Positions 25,969-36,221 of a stretch of 64,000 nt of DNA are shown here, one piece after another. Source of the DNA: Kushneria phyllosphaerae (GTDB lineage Bacteria > Pseudomonadota > Gammaproteobacteria > Pseudomonadales > Halomonadaceae); assembly GCF_900312995.1 (NCBI RefSeq), contig NZ_ONZI01000001.1, positions 496,001-560,000 on the forward strand, in the 5' to 3' direction. The notes under the pieces are model-generated. The model worked only from the letters and a program-made list of their open reading frames with translations, was not told where the DNA came from and did no database searches. Numbering within the stretch: position 1 is the first letter of the stretch; the number at the start of each line of letters is the position of its first letter. Position numbers and translations under genes: made by a program.

Positions 25969-27408
25969 ATGAACATGTACGTCAAACCCATCGAGCAGAT
26001 CCATACCGCCATCCCCTTCACCGGCTCCCGGGCCATGTCTTCGGCCGTGGCAACCGCGCCGAAGTGTACGACCCTGTTCGGGCTCGAACTGCTGGCAGCA
26101 ACCCGTGAAGAGGCCGTCGCCCGCATCATGGTGATGGCATCCTCTCGACAGCGAAACACGGTTAACTTCGTCAATGCTCACTGCATCAACGTGGCCGCCA
26201 GGGATGCTACCTATCGACACCACCTTCAGAGCTCCGATCTGCTTCTGCCCGATGGCAGCGGCATGCGGCTGGCCTCGAAACTTGCGCGGGCCCCGCTGGG
26301 TGACAATCTCAACGGTACCGATCTGTTCCCGCTGCTGTGCGAGCAGGCCGCTGCACGGGGATTGCCGCTGTATCTGCTGGGCGGCACACCGGGCACGGCC
26401 GAGCGCGCAGCGCACGAGATGCAATCCCGCTACCCGGCACTGATCGTTGCCGGCACGCAGCATGGCTATTTCGATCATGATCAAAACGATGATGTCATCG
26501 GTGCCATCAATGCGGCCGGTCCGGCGCTCTTGTTTGTCGGCTTCGGCGTACCGGTACAGGAAAACTGGATTGCCGAACATCGTCAGGCCATCGATGCGTC
26601 CGTGGTGCTGGGGGTCGGGGGGCTTTTTGACTACTACGCGGGTAACGTTGTGCGGGCACCGGCGCTGGTGCGTCGGGTCGGCTGTGAGTGGGGCTGGCGG
26701 CTAATGCAGGAGCCGCAGCGTCTGGCCAGTCGCTACCTGATTGGCAATCTGCTGTTTATCCTTCATGCCCTTGTTTATGCCACGACCCTCTGGGTACCGT
26801 CCGGTACCGGCTATCAGCTGCTCAAGCGTACGCTGGACATCATGATCTCGGTCATGGCGCTGGTGATGCTTTCCCCCCTGCTGTTGATGGTGGCCTTGAT
26901 CATTCGCGGTGAGGATGGCGGGCCGGTGATGTTTGCCCAGCAGCGCATTGGTGCCGGTGGCCGGCCGTTTACCATGCTGAAGTTTCGCTCCATGGGTGTG
27001 GATGCCGAGGCCCGGCGGGCGGCGCTGGTCGCTCAGAGCGAGCGTGATGGTGTCTGCTTCAAGATGAAACGCGATCCGCGCATTACCCGGGTCGGTTACT
27101 GGCTTCGCAAGACGTCGCTGGATGAGCTGCCCCAGCTGATCAATGTGCTGCGCGGCGAGATGTCGATCGTGGGGCCGCGTCCGGCGCTGCCCGAAGAAGT
27201 GGTCACCTATGCCGGTGCCAGCTGGCAGCGACTGATGGGCAAGCCCGGCATTACCTGCACCTGGCAGGTCTCCGGACGGGCAGACATCCCCTTTGACCGT
27301 CAGGTGATCATGGACATCGAGTATCTGTCCCAGCGCTCGCTGCGCCGCGATATCATGCTGATCCTCCAGACCGTGCCGGCTGTCCTTGCCAGCCGGGGTG
27401 CCTACTGA
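25969..27408 (+). CDS. Fused WecG/TagA-type glycosyltransferase and polyprenyl-phosphate sugar-1-phosphate transferase
   Basis: A 479-aa bifunctional protein. Residues about 35-270 are a GT26 (WecG/TagA/CpsF) domain: NFVNAHCINVAARDATYRHHL, LLLPDGSGM, GTDLFPLL, LLGGTPGTAERA, FVGFGVPVQENWI. After a hydrophobic linker, residues about 285-479 are a bacterial sugar transferase of the WcaJ/PglC type: membrane hairpin, FAQQRIGAGGRPFTMLKFRSM, LRKTSLDELPQLINVLRGEMSIVGPRPALPEE and PGITCTWQVSGR. The second half primes undecaprenyl phosphate with the first sugar and the first half could add the second, so one polypeptide may make the lipid-linked disaccharide. That coupling is inference. Confidence 0.85.
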   Translation: MNMYVKPIEQIHTAIPFTGSRAMSSAVATAPKCTTLFGLELLAATREEAVARIMVMASSRQRNTVNFVNAHCINVAARDATYRHHLQSSDLLLPDGSGMRLASKLARAPLGDNLNGTDLFPLLCEQAAARGLPLYLLGGTPGTAERAAHEMQSRYPALIVAGTQHGYFDHDQNDDVIGAINAAGPALLFVGFGVPVQENWIAEHRQAIDASVVLGVGGLFDYYAGNVVRAPALVRRVGCEWGWRLMQEPQRLASRYLIGNLLFILHALVYATTLWVPSGTGYQLLKRTLDIMISVMALVMLSPLLLMVALIIRGEDGGPVMFAQQRIGAGGRPFTMLKFRSMGVDAEARRAALVAQSERDGVCFKMKRDPRITRVGYWLRKTSLDELPQLINVLRGEMSIVGPRPALPEEVVTYAGASWQRLMGKPGITCTWQVSGRADIPFDRQVIMDIEYLSQRSLRRDIMLILQTVPAVLASRGAY

Positions 27409-29096
27409 GATGAGGTCATGGTCTGAAACAGGGCGCGGGCGTGAGTGATCACCGCCGCGCCCTGTTGTTGAATACTTTTCAATAGTGGTTCTGCTTTCTC
27501 AAACGGTGTCTGACGAAAGGCCACCACACTCTCCAGCAGTCCGGTCGCACCAAAATTGCCTGCCACGCCCTTGAGACTATGTGCTGCCCGCTGCAGTCGG
27601 TCGTTATTGCTCTCATGAAAGGCCGAATCAAGCTCTTCCACCAGTCGCTCGATATCGCCGATGGCGGCCTGCAGCAGCAGCTCGCGCCTGTCGGCCGGCA
27701 GGGCGCCGAACAGGGACAGGAAATGCGCTTCATCCAGTGCCGCCTCAGGCACCCGGGAAGCCTGCGGGGGCGATGCTGGAACATCGTCGACAGGCGGTGT
27801 TGAAGACAGCATGTGCTGACGCATCAGAGCTGCCAGCTGCTGGCGATCCACCGGCTTGTTCAGCGCCGCCGAGAATCCCTGATCGATCAGGCCCACCAGT
27901 TCGCTACGACGCGTATGGGCCGTGACCGCAATGATGGGCAGACTCGCCAGTCGCTCGTGGGTACGGATGATCGCAACGGCCTCGTTGCCGGACATTCGCG
28001 GCATCATGATGTCCATCAAAACACCGTCAAAGCGCTCGGCGAGCACTTTTTCCACGGCTTCATCGCCATCGGTGGCCTCTTCACTGCGACAGCCCATGAC
28101 GTCGAGCATCTGACACAGCACCAGACGGTTGGTCTCGATGTCATCCACCACCAGCCATCGCGGGGCAGAATTCGGCTCAAAAAGCCGGGCAGGCAGTGAA
28201 GACGCCTCGGGTAGCTCGACGTCTGTCGGCGGCCCGGTCAGTGATGTATCGGCATAGGCCAGATCGACGATTTTCTCGATGTGGCGGTGCAGCTGTGTCG
28301 ATGCCTCGCGGGCGATGGTCAGCCGCTGCGCCTGATCGCGGTTGAGCTCGCCCAGAGAGAGCAGGTCAAGCATGCCCAGCAGGCCGTTGAGCGGCGTTCG
28401 GATCTCGTGACTCATGGCCTGCAAAAATTCGCTTCTGGCCTGGTAGGCCTGTTCGGTAGCGTGGCGGCTCTCCCGAAGCTCGCCGCTGAGACGGGTCAGC
28501 TGACGAACGCGACGCTCGGCCACCAGGCCCAGCGCTCGCTCGCGACGCTCCGAACGGCGTTGCTCGGTGATGTCCTGTATGGTGCCCAGTAGATCCTCGA
28601 CATTGCCCAGCTCATCCTGCTCGCAGGCGATAACGCAGCGCAGCCAGCAGGTCCTGCCGTGGCGCAGGATGCGAAGTTCGTATTCCCGATCCTCATCAAG
28701 GGGGCGCAGCGACTGTAGCGTTTCGACCAGCGCCATCACCTGGCCGCGGTCAAGGCGATGCGCCTTGTCAAGAAAGGTCTGGCTGTCGGGTCGATGGCCC
28801 TCATCCAGCCCCATCAGTTGCTGGAACTCGGGAGACGCCGAGAAATTCCCGTCGCGATCGATGTGAAAGCTCGCCATTTGAGCGGTGCGCTGTGCCCGCA
28901 GCAGCAAACGGCTTTCCCGGTTGAGCCGCTTTAGAAGATCACCTTCGCGTGCCATAAGCTCCCGATTGGCGTGCCAGAGCTCCCGGTTACGCTGCTCGAG
29001 AATGGTTTCTGCCTCTTCTCGTGCCGACTCCGAGCGCTGCAGGCGTCGCCTGAGTCTGGCGATCACTTCGGCGTCGGCAGCAGGGTCATCTCTCAT
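27402..29096 (-). CDS. PAS-HisKA-REC-HPt phosphorelay protein lacking an ATPase domain
   Basis: A 564-aa protein. A coiled coil (about 15-70) is followed by a PAS domain (about 70-180, ending [11 protein letters not shown]), an isolated HisKA helix with His230 in [11 protein letters not shown], a receiver with Asp362 in [13 protein letters not shown], and a C-terminal HPt with His506 in [14 protein letters not shown]. Only about 30 residues separate the HisKA helices from the receiver, and no N-, G1- or G2-box is present, so it cannot bind ATP as a kinase. It overlaps the hybrid kinase by 4 bases and most likely relays phosphate from it to the LuxO-like regulator. The partner is inferred. Confidence 0.85.
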   Translation of the reverse strand: MRDDPAADAEVIARLRRRLQRSESAREEAETILEQRNRELWHANRELMAREGDLLKRLNRESRLLLRAQRTAQMASFHIDRDGNFSASPEFQQLMGLDEGHRPDSQTFLDKAHRLDRGQVMALVETLQSLRPLDEDREYELRILRHGRTCWLRCVIACEQDELGNVEDLLGTIQDITEQRRSERRERALGLVAERRVRQLTRLSGELRESRHATEQAYQARSEFLQAMSHEIRTPLNGLLGMLDLLSLGELNRDQAQRLTIAREASTQLHRHIEKIVDLAYADTSLTGPPTDVELPEASSLPARLFEPNSAPRWLVVDDIETNRLVLCQMLDVMGCRSEEATDGDEAVEKVLAERFDGVLMDIMMPRMSGNEAVAIIRTHERLASLPIIAVTAHTRRSELVGLIDQGFSAALNKPVDRQQLAALMRQHMLSSTPPVDDVPASPPQASRVPEAALDEAHFLSLFGALPADRRELLLQAAIGDIERLVEELDSAFHESNNDRLQRAAHSLKGVAGNFGATGLLESVVAFRQTPFEKAEPLLKSIQQQGAAVITHARALFQTMTSSQ

Positions 29097-31300
29097 GACC
29101 TTTCCTCCTTGCTTTCTGACGTCCCGCCCGAGGACGCCTGCTCGGCGGTCAGTGCGGCGATCAGCGCGGCGATCAGCGCGGGCGCCAGCAGATCCATGGC
29201 GCGATCAATAAATGAAGCCCACGCCTGCGCCGCTGAGCCGCCCCGTGACAGCGTGTTCGTCTCGGCATGTGCCCGATCGGCATCTCCAAGGCGTAGCGCC
29301 TCATGGATCCGGCGCAGTCCCCGGGAAGTAGCCTCATCCGAGAGTGGCAATAATGGTTCAAAGCCTTCGCATCGGTTGTGCCAGCGCTCCAGCAGCGGCG
29401 GCAACAGCGACAACAGTCGCTCGCGATCCAGCGGCTTTTCCAGCACATCGTTGAAGCCGGCCTTTTTCATTGTCAGCCCTACCTCTGCCTCCTGATGGGC
29501 GGTGTAACCCAGCACCGGGATATCGCACCAGGGGGGCGGCAGATGGCGGATCAGCCGAGTACAGGTATATCCATCCAGCAGTGGCATCGAGCCATCCATC
29601 AGCACGGCATCGAAGCGCTCGCTGCAAAGGGCGAGCAGGGCGTCAAAACCGTTTTCGGCGCTCTCGCAGGTGGCGCCCATGGCGTTGAGCTGGCCTTCTG
29701 CTATCAGACGATTGGTGGCGACATCATCCACCACCAGCAGGTGGGGCGCCGCCTGTGTTTCCCCGGCATGCAGGTGCCGATACCCTTCGGCCGGCGGTGT
29801 GGCCGGTGGCGCGTCAGTGGACGGCAGGGGAACGCGCAGCCAGAAACGACTGCCGGCGCCGAGGGTGCTCTCGACCCCCACCGTGCCGCCCATGGTCTCG
29901 GCAATGCGTCGGCAGATGGAGAGCCCCAGTCCGGTGCCGCCATAGCGGGTTGCGATAGAGCTGTCAGCCTGGTGAAAGGGCGTAAACAGCCTCTGCTGAG
30001 CTTCGACGGTGATACCGATGCCACTGTCACTGACGCTGATCAGAAGGTCCTGGAGGGTTGTGTGCTGTAGCGAGAGCCTGACATGGCCGACCGAGGTGAA
30101 CTTGATGGCGTTGGAGAGGAAGTTGGAGACGATCTGTTGCAGCCGAACCGTATCGCCCATGACCCAGACAGGGCCATGCACGTCGCGTTCCAGCACCAGG
30201 TTTTTCTCGCGGGCGTTGGCCAGAAACAGATCGGCCGTGGCGTGCAGCGTGTCTGCCAGGTCAAACGGCGCGGTTTCCAGCTCGATCCGACCGTTTTCCA
30301 TTCTGGCGTGATCGAGCACATCGTTGAGCGAGGTCATCAGCGTTCGAGCGGCGCTTTGCATGGCACGAAGCAGTCGGGCCCTTTCACCGTCACACGATTC
30401 GAGCTGCAGGGCATTGATCATGCCGATAATACCGGTCAGGGGCGTGCGGATTTCATGGCTGACGGTCGACAGCAGCGTCATGTTGGCCTGCGCCGCGGCA
30501 ATGGCCTCATCGCGCGCCGCGATCAGCCGGCGCGTGGCCTGACTCTCGGTCGTGCGGTCATGAAGCACGCCAAACAGGGCCACGGCTTCCCCCCGGTCGT
30601 TGAATTCTGGGCCGCCCTTGACGTCCACAGCCCTCAGGGAGCCGTCCGGGCGCTGCAGGGAGGCGCGAAAGGCAAAGCTTTTCTGCTCGGCGATGGCCTC
30701 TTCCAGCAGCTCCTCGATGTGGGGGCGATCCTCGACGCTGTAGGCCGTCAGGGCATCCTCGAGACCGAGGCTCTCATCATTCTCGTCAAAGCCATGAATG
30801 TGATAGATCCCTTGTGACCACTGGGTCGTTCGTGTCGCCAGATCCAGCCGCCAGTGACCCAGGCCGGCGCGCTGCTCGGCTTCACGCAGCGTACGCAGGC
30901 TCTCCTGTAGTTTCTGTTCGGCGTCGAGCGGGTCGGTGATATCAACCAGGCTGACCATGAAAACACTCTCGTCATCTACCTCGGACGGCAGATACTCCAC
31001 CTTCATGTCGATCCAGAAACAAGGACCGTCCGGACGTTGACGCGCATATCGCTGGCTGATGACACGACGTTCCTGTCTGGCCTGGTCCAGAATGGCGTCG
31101 TGATCGCAGGAGGCGACTCGGCACTCCGGCAGAATGTCGAACAGATGCTGGCCCAGTGCCTGTGACGGCGTGACGTCTGCGATCTGCCAGGCACCGGCAC
31201 TGCCCAGGGTTATCAAGCCGTGTCGGTCCAGCATCAGCAAGGCGTGATGCTGCATGCGGCTCAGCAGATCAGTGCTCAAGATATCGCTGCCGTTGTGCAT
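29093..31300 (-). CDS. PAS-PAS hybrid sensor histidine kinase
   Basis: A 735-aa soluble hybrid kinase: two PAS-like domains (about 12-125 and 140-255, ending SLVDITDP and [11 protein letters not shown]), HisKA with His282 in [11 protein letters not shown], and an intact HATPase ([10 protein letters not shown] about 393-402, [16 protein letters not shown]). A receiver follows with Asp569 in [15 protein letters not shown]. No transmembrane segment is visible, so it senses a cytoplasmic signal, which suits an H-NOX partner. The ATG at 31300 has GGGAG upstream. It is followed by the HPt protein in a 4-base overlap. The link to H-NOX is inferred from synteny of the locus. Confidence 0.9.
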   Translation of the reverse strand: MHNGSDILSTDLLSRMQHHALLMLDRHGLITLGSAGAWQIADVTPSQALGQHLFDILPECRVASCDHDAILDQARQERRVISQRYARQRPDGPCFWIDMKVEYLPSEVDDESVFMVSLVDITDPLDAEQKLQESLRTLREAEQRAGLGHWRLDLATRTTQWSQGIYHIHGFDENDESLGLEDALTAYSVEDRPHIEELLEEAIAEQKSFAFRASLQRPDGSLRAVDVKGGPEFNDRGEAVALFGVLHDRTTESQATRRLIAARDEAIAAAQANMTLLSTVSHEIRTPLTGIIGMINALQLESCDGERARLLRAMQSAARTLMTSLNDVLDHARMENGRIELETAPFDLADTLHATADLFLANAREKNLVLERDVHGPVWVMGDTVRLQQIVSNFLSNAIKFTSVGHVRLSLQHTTLQDLLISVSDSGIGITVEAQQRLFTPFHQADSSIATRYGGTGLGLSICRRIAETMGGTVGVESTLGAGSRFWLRVPLPSTDAPPATPPAEGYRHLHAGETQAAPHLLVVDDVATNRLIAEGQLNAMGATCESAENGFDALLALCSERFDAVLMDGSMPLLDGYTCTRLIRHLPPPWCDIPVLGYTAHQEAEVGLTMKKAGFNDVLEKPLDRERLLSLLPPLLERWHNRCEGFEPLLPLSDEATSRGLRRIHEALRLGDADRAHAETNTLSRGGSAAQAWASFIDRAMDLLAPALIAALIAALTAEQASSGGTSESKEERS

Positions 31301-31529
31301 GGTGGCTCCCTTGTCTCGGCGGTATCGCCTCCATCCTGGGGCGGGTGTCAGCGATAGGCCCGTATTTTTGCCATTCCTTTCGTAATTGAACCGCACCCCA
31401 TCGTGAATCATTCCTTTAAATAGAAGGTTCTAATGAAATTATGTCAACGATTGATGGACATGAGATTAACGTCGGTTATCCGATAGCGGTCGCGGTGCCG
31501 GCCAGCGCCCGGGAATGCGTGGCTCAGGG

Positions 31530-32231
31530 CTAAAACAGCGCGCCAATCAGGCCAATACTGGAGATAAGGGCGTGCAGCAGCATGGGCAGCAAAAGGCCCC
31601 GGGTGCGCCAGCGGTAGTAGCCCAGCACCAGACCCCAGCCCAGAAGTGCCATGAAGGTGAGCAGATGGTGGTACTGGAACATGTGCAGCCCGGCAAAGCA
31701 CAGCGCGCTGAACGTGACCAGAAGTCCCACGCGCCAGCCGCGCGTTTGATCATCGATGCGCGCGATCAGGAAGTGACGAAACGCCAGCTCCTCGATGATC
31801 GGCGCCCAGACCAGTACGCAAAATGCCATGACGCCACTCTGGAGCGGGCTCTTGCCGTCATAAAGCGAGGTCATGAACGCCTCGGGCGCCATGTCCAGCC
31901 AGACGCTAACCGCTGCCGCCAGGCCCTGTACCAGCAGCACCAAACCAATACCGCGCATGACATCACCACGGGTGAAGTGCCCGACCAGCGTCGGCTGCGG
32001 GGAAAACCAGCGCCGCCATGCCCAAAACCCTGCGAGCATCAATGCCAATGACGGCGCCAGCAGCACCGCAAAGCCATAGCCCTCAATAAGAGTGGCAAAG
32101 TCGGCATCGTTCATGACGTGTTGCAGTACCCATACGCTTAAAAACTGGCTGCCGAGATAGACAGCAAACATCAAAAGGCCGAACAAAATTTGAAACAGCG
32201 GGCGTTGGCAAACGGGACGGGCGGTGGTCAT
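31530..32231 (-). CDS. CPBP-family intramembrane glutamic protease (CAAX protease-like)
   Basis: A 233-aa membrane protein with about six hydrophobic helices. The ABI/CPBP motifs are visible: EELAFRHFL (motif 1, near residues 150-158), FAGLHMFQYHH (motif 2) and LLHALISS (motif 3, last His). Bacterial members are intramembrane proteases or bacteriocin-immunity-like proteins of mostly unknown substrate. It stands alone between the hybrid kinase (leftward) and the LysR gene, all on the minus strand. Confidence 0.85.
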   Translation of the reverse strand: MTTARPVCQRPLFQILFGLLMFAVYLGSQFLSVWVLQHVMNDADFATLIEGYGFAVLLAPSLALMLAGFWAWRRWFSPQPTLVGHFTRGDVMRGIGLVLLVQGLAAAVSVWLDMAPEAFMTSLYDGKSPLQSGVMAFCVLVWAPIIEELAFRHFLIARIDDQTRGWRVGLLVTFSALCFAGLHMFQYHHLLTFMALLGWGLVLGYYRWRTRGLLLPMLLHALISSIGLIGALF

Positions 32232-32289
32232 GACCGGAGTTCCAGTAAGTGAAAAAGGCTTGCAGCTCTGACGCCAAGTGAGGGAACGG

Positions 32290-33183
32290 CTACCCCGCCA
32301 GTTTTACCTTCTGGATCAGATTGGAGGATTGCAATCGACTTTTGACCAGCGCCACTGCCGCCCTGTCATGCGTGGCAACTTCCGGCGATTCGATCAGGCA
32401 GGCGAGACATTCCGGCAGCGGCAAAAAGCCTTCCCTGCTGCCCAGGGTCTGCATGTCTTTGGTTAACCGTGCCCGGTTGAGAACACTGACGGCCAGGCCA
32501 TTGGCAACGGCCGATTCGATCGCGGCCAGGCTGGTGCTGGTAAATACCGTCTCCCAGCTTCGGCCATTGTCATTCAATGCGGCCAGTGCGATGGCCCGGT
32601 AAGTGCAGTCACAGGGATGCAGTGCCAGCGGTAATGGATCAAGCAGGTGTAGCCCGTGACCGGCCGGGCTCGCCCAGACGGGCTGCGTGCGCCAAAGGGG
32701 AAGGCCGCAGGGCTGCGCATCCCGGTCGGAATACAGGGCAACCGCCAGATCGAGTTCACCCTGATCCACTGCCCGCCGCAGTTCGAGACTGTTGGCCGTT
32801 TTCACCTGTAGTCGGACCCGGGGCACCGTCTGTCGAAGCGCCGGCAGCAGGCTGTCGAGCATTTGGGGCACATACTCGTTCGGCAGGCCGATTCGGACGA
32901 CCCCCTGCGTCGATGGATGGGAAAGACGTTCAAGCAGGGCGTCGTGTTCGGCCAGCAGGGCAAGCGATTGTGCGATCAGCTGCTCGCCTTCCGTGGTGAG
33001 CTGAACGCCTGTCCTGAAACGCACCAGCAGCTGGCGGTCCAGCTGCTGCTCCAGCCGCTTGATCTGCTGACTGACTGCGCCGAGCGTGCAGTGTCGACGG
33101 GTGGCTGTTGCACGCAGCGTGCCCAATGACCCCGCCATGTGCAGCGTACGCAGCAGTTCGATGTCGAGTGTTCGATCGGGCAT
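32290..33183 (-). CDS. LysR-family transcriptional regulator
   Basis: A 297-aa regulator with an N-terminal winged helix (ELLRTLHMAGSLGTLRATATRRHCTLGAVSQQIKRLEQQLDRQLLVR) and a periplasmic-binding-like effector domain (VVRIGLPNEYVPQMLDSLLPALRQTVP). It is divergent from the MFS transporter gene with 138 bases between start codons, the usual layout for a LysR gene controlling its neighbour. Effector unknown. Confidence 0.85.
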   Translation of the reverse strand: MPDRTLDIELLRTLHMAGSLGTLRATATRRHCTLGAVSQQIKRLEQQLDRQLLVRFRTGVQLTTEGEQLIAQSLALLAEHDALLERLSHPSTQGVVRIGLPNEYVPQMLDSLLPALRQTVPRVRLQVKTANSLELRRAVDQGELDLAVALYSDRDAQPCGLPLWRTQPVWASPAGHGLHLLDPLPLALHPCDCTYRAIALAALNDNGRSWETVFTSTSLAAIESAVANGLAVSVLNRARLTKDMQTLGSREGFLPLPECLACLIESPEVATHDRAAVALVKSRLQSSNLIQKVKLAG

Positions 33184-33321
33184 GTTTAGTTTTTCTATAC
33201 ACAGGGTGTTTTAAATATAGATTTAATGGTCACACGAGGACGCGTACCCTGGCAACGCCCCCTCCCCGTGGTGTTGATAGCGAGTGACTCAAGAGTGACA
33301 CAACAGACAAGTCGAGCTGAA

Positions 33322-34503
33322 ATGAAAAAGACCGCGTCCATTGCCGTAGGGGGTGCCCTGTGCACTGCCATGGCGTTCGGGCCGGCCCGGATGGGTTATG
33401 GACTGTTTCTTCCACAGTTTCGTGATGTGTTTTCGTTGAGCACCGCGCATGCCGGTCTGATCGCCAGCAGTGCCTTTGCGGCCTTTTTTCTGGCGCTGCT
33501 GGTGTCTGCCCATCTCGTCGTGCGTTATGGCTCGCGCGTGCCGGTGGTGGTTGGCGCGCTGGCCGCCGCCACTGGAATGGCCCTTGTGGCCGGCACACAG
33601 AACACGATGATATTTGCCGCCGGCATCATCCTTTCAGCCACCAGCGCGGGCCTGTGCTGGTCTCCTTTCAACGACGCCGTTGGGCGCGCCATCATGAGTG
33701 AGTGGCATGGTCGCGTGCTGTCCGTGGTCAGTACGGGCACCACCTTTGGCATGGCCGGAGCAGGGATGCTGGCCCTGGCCGTCGCCCTGCTTGACTGGAA
33801 CTGGCGCCTTATCTGGTTCGGGTTTGCCGGTATGGCGCTACTGTGTGGACTGTATAATCTGATGGTATTGCGCCAGCTGCCGGAAACGACGGCGCCGTCA
33901 TTTGATCGACAAAAATTCAGGCGATTGATGCACAAGGGGATCCGGCCCATTTACTGGATTGCCCTGTCGTTTGGTATCACCAGTGGCATCTATCTGTCGT
34001 TTGCCGCCGATCAAATTGACGCCATGGGCGGGTTGTCGGGCCTGCAGGCCGAGGGGGCCGGCGCGGTTTTGTTCATTGCCTTTGGTGTTGGCGGGATTGT
34101 TGGTTTATGGACGGCAGATGTTGAGCGGCGTGTTGGCCTGCGCCGTCTGGTGCAGGGAATTTTCCTCTGCTCTGCGGTCTCCCTGTTGTGCATCGGAATC
34201 GGGGCAAATACCTGGGCAGGCCTGCTGGTGTCTGCCGCCCTTCAGGGCCTCTGTCTCATGAGTCTGAGTGCCATTTTTTCGTTTATCAGTCAACGGCTGT
34301 ATCCCGACATCTCGAGCATCAGTTTTACCGCGGTACTGTCCATCTATGCGCTGGGCAATGTTGCCGGTCCTGCCGTGGCAGGCTATCTGGCCGGCCTTTT
34401 CAATCTGATGGTGGTGTTCACGGCATCGGCGGCGCTATCGCTGGTGACCGGGCTACTGTTTCGGGCCAGGTACAGTTTCGGACCAGGTACACCTGAGCGG
34501 TAG
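33322..34503 (+). CDS. Major facilitator superfamily transporter
   Basis: A 393-aa protein with twelve hydrophobic segments. The start is MKKTASIAVGGALCTAMAFGPARMGYGLFLPQFRD, the loop 2-3 motif region is VVRYGSRVPVVVGAL, and the central loop is LRQLPETTAPSFDRQKFRRLMHKG. Probably a proton-driven exporter or uptake system; no substrate motif is recognisable. I prefer the ATG at 33322 over 33226 because the upstream extension is charged and not membrane-like; the ribosome site is weak in both cases. Regulated, by inference, by the divergent LysR gene. Confidence 0.8.
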   Translation: MKKTASIAVGGALCTAMAFGPARMGYGLFLPQFRDVFSLSTAHAGLIASSAFAAFFLALLVSAHLVVRYGSRVPVVVGALAAATGMALVAGTQNTMIFAAGIILSATSAGLCWSPFNDAVGRAIMSEWHGRVLSVVSTGTTFGMAGAGMLALAVALLDWNWRLIWFGFAGMALLCGLYNLMVLRQLPETTAPSFDRQKFRRLMHKGIRPIYWIALSFGITSGIYLSFAADQIDAMGGLSGLQAEGAGAVLFIAFGVGGIVGLWTADVERRVGLRRLVQGIFLCSAVSLLCIGIGANTWAGLLVSAALQGLCLMSLSAIFSFISQRLYPDISSISFTAVLSIYALGNVAGPAVAGYLAGLFNLMVVFTASAALSLVTGLLFRARYSFGPGTPER

Positions 34504-34527
34504 CGCCGCAGGGGGGGTGTCAAAGGA

Positions 34528-35511
34528 TCAGCTGTTCACGTCCACTACCAGCCGGCCACGTATGGTGCCTTCCAGAAGCTGCTCGGAGGCGTCCAGCGTA
34601 TCGCTCAGACGGATATCCCGTGAGATCTCGCCGAGCAGGGCGGGATCAATATCCTCGGCCAGTCGCGCCCAGGCGTGCTGTCGTTCCTCGGCGGGTCGAG
34701 TGACGCTATTGATGCCAAGCAGGCTGATGCCGCGCAGAATGAAGGGCGCCACGGTCGCGGGAAAATCCATGCCCTGAGCCAGGCCACAGGCCGCGATCAG
34801 GCCGTCGGGGCGCGTCATGGCGCAGAGGTTGGCCAGGGTATGGCTGCCGACCGAGTCGATGGCGGCAAACCAGCGCGCTCTGGCCAGCGGCTTGCCAGGC
34901 TTTGATAGTTCGCTGCGATCAATGATCTCGGCGGCACCCAGTCGCTCGAGAAAGGCCGACTCCTGAGGGCGTCCGGTCGCTGCGATAACGTGGTAGCCGC
35001 GTGCCGCCAGCAGGGCAATGGCGTAGCTGCCGACGCCCCCGTTGGCGCCCGTCACCAGTACCTCACCGCGCTCCGGCGTCAGGCCATGACGCTCCAGCGC
35101 CAGCACGCTCAACATGGCAGTGTAGCCGGCGGTGCCGATGGCCATCGCCTGATGGCTGTTCAGCGAAGGTGGCAGCCGGGTAAGCCAGTCGCCGTCAACG
35201 CGCGCGTACTGCGCAAGCCCTCCCCAGTGCTCCTCGCCGATGCCCCAGCCGTTGAGCAGTACGCGATCGCCTGCTGTCCATTCGGGATGCTCGCTGTGCT
35301 CGACGACACCGGCAAGGTCAATGCCTGGCACCATGGGGAAGCGGCGCACGACCGCGCCCTTGCCGGTGATCGCCAGCGCATCCTTGTAGTTGAGCGTGCT
35401 CCATTCGACGCGCACCAGGACATTGCCCGGCGGGAGCGATGCTGTCTCCAGTTGTGTGATGGCGGCGCAACCTTGCTGGTCGGTCTGCTCCACTAAAATG
35501 GCGTTGAACAT
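34528..35511 (-). CDS. acuI: AcuI/YhdH-type NADPH-dependent acrylyl-CoA reductase (MDR family)
   Basis: A 327-aa medium-chain dehydrogenase/reductase without zinc ligands: FNAILVEQTDQQGCAAITQL, LNYKDALAITGKGAVVRRFPMVPGIDLAGVV, and the cofactor motif VLVTGANGGVGSYAIALLAARGY. The LNYKDALAITGKGxVVR-x-FPM-VPGIDLAG pattern is typical of AcuI/YhdH, which reduces toxic acryloyl-CoA to propionyl-CoA. The ATG at 35511 follows a GAGG site. A TetR gene lies 63 bases upstream on the same strand, as acuR lies near acuI in DMSP/acrylate users. No DMSP lyase is in the window. Confidence 0.8.
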   Translation of the reverse strand: MFNAILVEQTDQQGCAAITQLETASLPPGNVLVRVEWSTLNYKDALAITGKGAVVRRFPMVPGIDLAGVVEHSEHPEWTAGDRVLLNGWGIGEEHWGGLAQYARVDGDWLTRLPPSLNSHQAMAIGTAGYTAMLSVLALERHGLTPERGEVLVTGANGGVGSYAIALLAARGYHVIAATGRPQESAFLERLGAAEIIDRSELSKPGKPLARARWFAAIDSVGSHTLANLCAMTRPDGLIAACGLAQGMDFPATVAPFILRGISLLGINSVTRPAEERQHAWARLAEDIDPALLGEISRDIRLSDTLDASEQLLEGTIRGRLVVDVNS

Positions 35512-35574
35512 GTGAACCTCCTTGAAGAATGGACGGTGATTCGATGCGAGCATTGAGCAATTGCCGAATGGATA

Positions 35575-36210
35575 TCAGCGTGGCAATCGTGCGAAAAATT
35601 CCTGACTGAAGAGCACCAGAGGCGCCGGCCCGTGGACCAGCCGAGCGCGCTGTACCGCACCCTCCCAGCCCAGCCAGAAAAAGGCGGCCAGCGTGTCGCA
35701 GTCGGCCTCGGCGGCCAGTTCGCCGTGCGTTCGCGCCAGTCGCAGGCAATCGGCCACCCGGCGTTGCCAGTCCTGAAGGATGGCTTCCAGCCGCTGGTCA
35801 AAGCCTTCGGGGAGAAGCGTGACTTCCTGCCCCAGATTGCCCACCAGACAGCCTCTGCGGTAGTCGTGACGTGCCATGCCCTCCTGGGCGTCCTGCGTGA
35901 ACAGGCGAAGTCTCTCCAGTGGCGACGTCTCGTCAGAGAGTAACCGGCGGTCGAGCTTTCGCGCGAAATAGTCGGCATAGTGCGACAGCACGGCGTGGCC
36001 GAAGGCCTCCTTGCTCTCGAAGTAGTGATAGAACGATCCCTTGGGGACGCCGACCCGTTTCAACACGCCGTCGATGCCGGCCGAGACAAACCCCTGCTCG
36101 GTGAGCACCTCAACGCCACACCGAATCAGGGCATCCCGGGTGTCGGGATTATTGCGGGGCACTTTGGGTGGGCGGCCACGGCGTTTGCCCGAAGAGGTTG
36201 ATGTCGTCAT
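35575..36210 (-). CDS. TetR-family repressor, AcuR/NemR-like
   Basis: A 211-aa regulator. Basic start TTSTSSGKRRGRPPK, then the helix-turn-helix GVEVLTEQGFVSAGIDGVLKRVGVPKGSFYHYFESKEAFGHAVL. The ligand-binding region has Cys121, in HDYRRGCLVGNLGQE, a position where related TetR regulators (NemR/AcuR types) keep a conserved Cys for electrophile or acrylate sensing. It precedes acuI and has a partly palindromic box directly upstream (36222-36234), so autoregulation and control of acuI are likely but inferred. Confidence 0.8.
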   Translation of the reverse strand: MTTSTSSGKRRGRPPKVPRNNPDTRDALIRCGVEVLTEQGFVSAGIDGVLKRVGVPKGSFYHYFESKEAFGHAVLSHYADYFARKLDRRLLSDETSPLERLRLFTQDAQEGMARHDYRRGCLVGNLGQEVTLLPEGFDQRLEAILQDWQRRVADCLRLARTHGELAAEADCDTLAAFFWLGWEGAVQRARLVHGPAPLVLFSQEFFARLPR

Positions 36211-36221
36211 TTTCTTAATTT

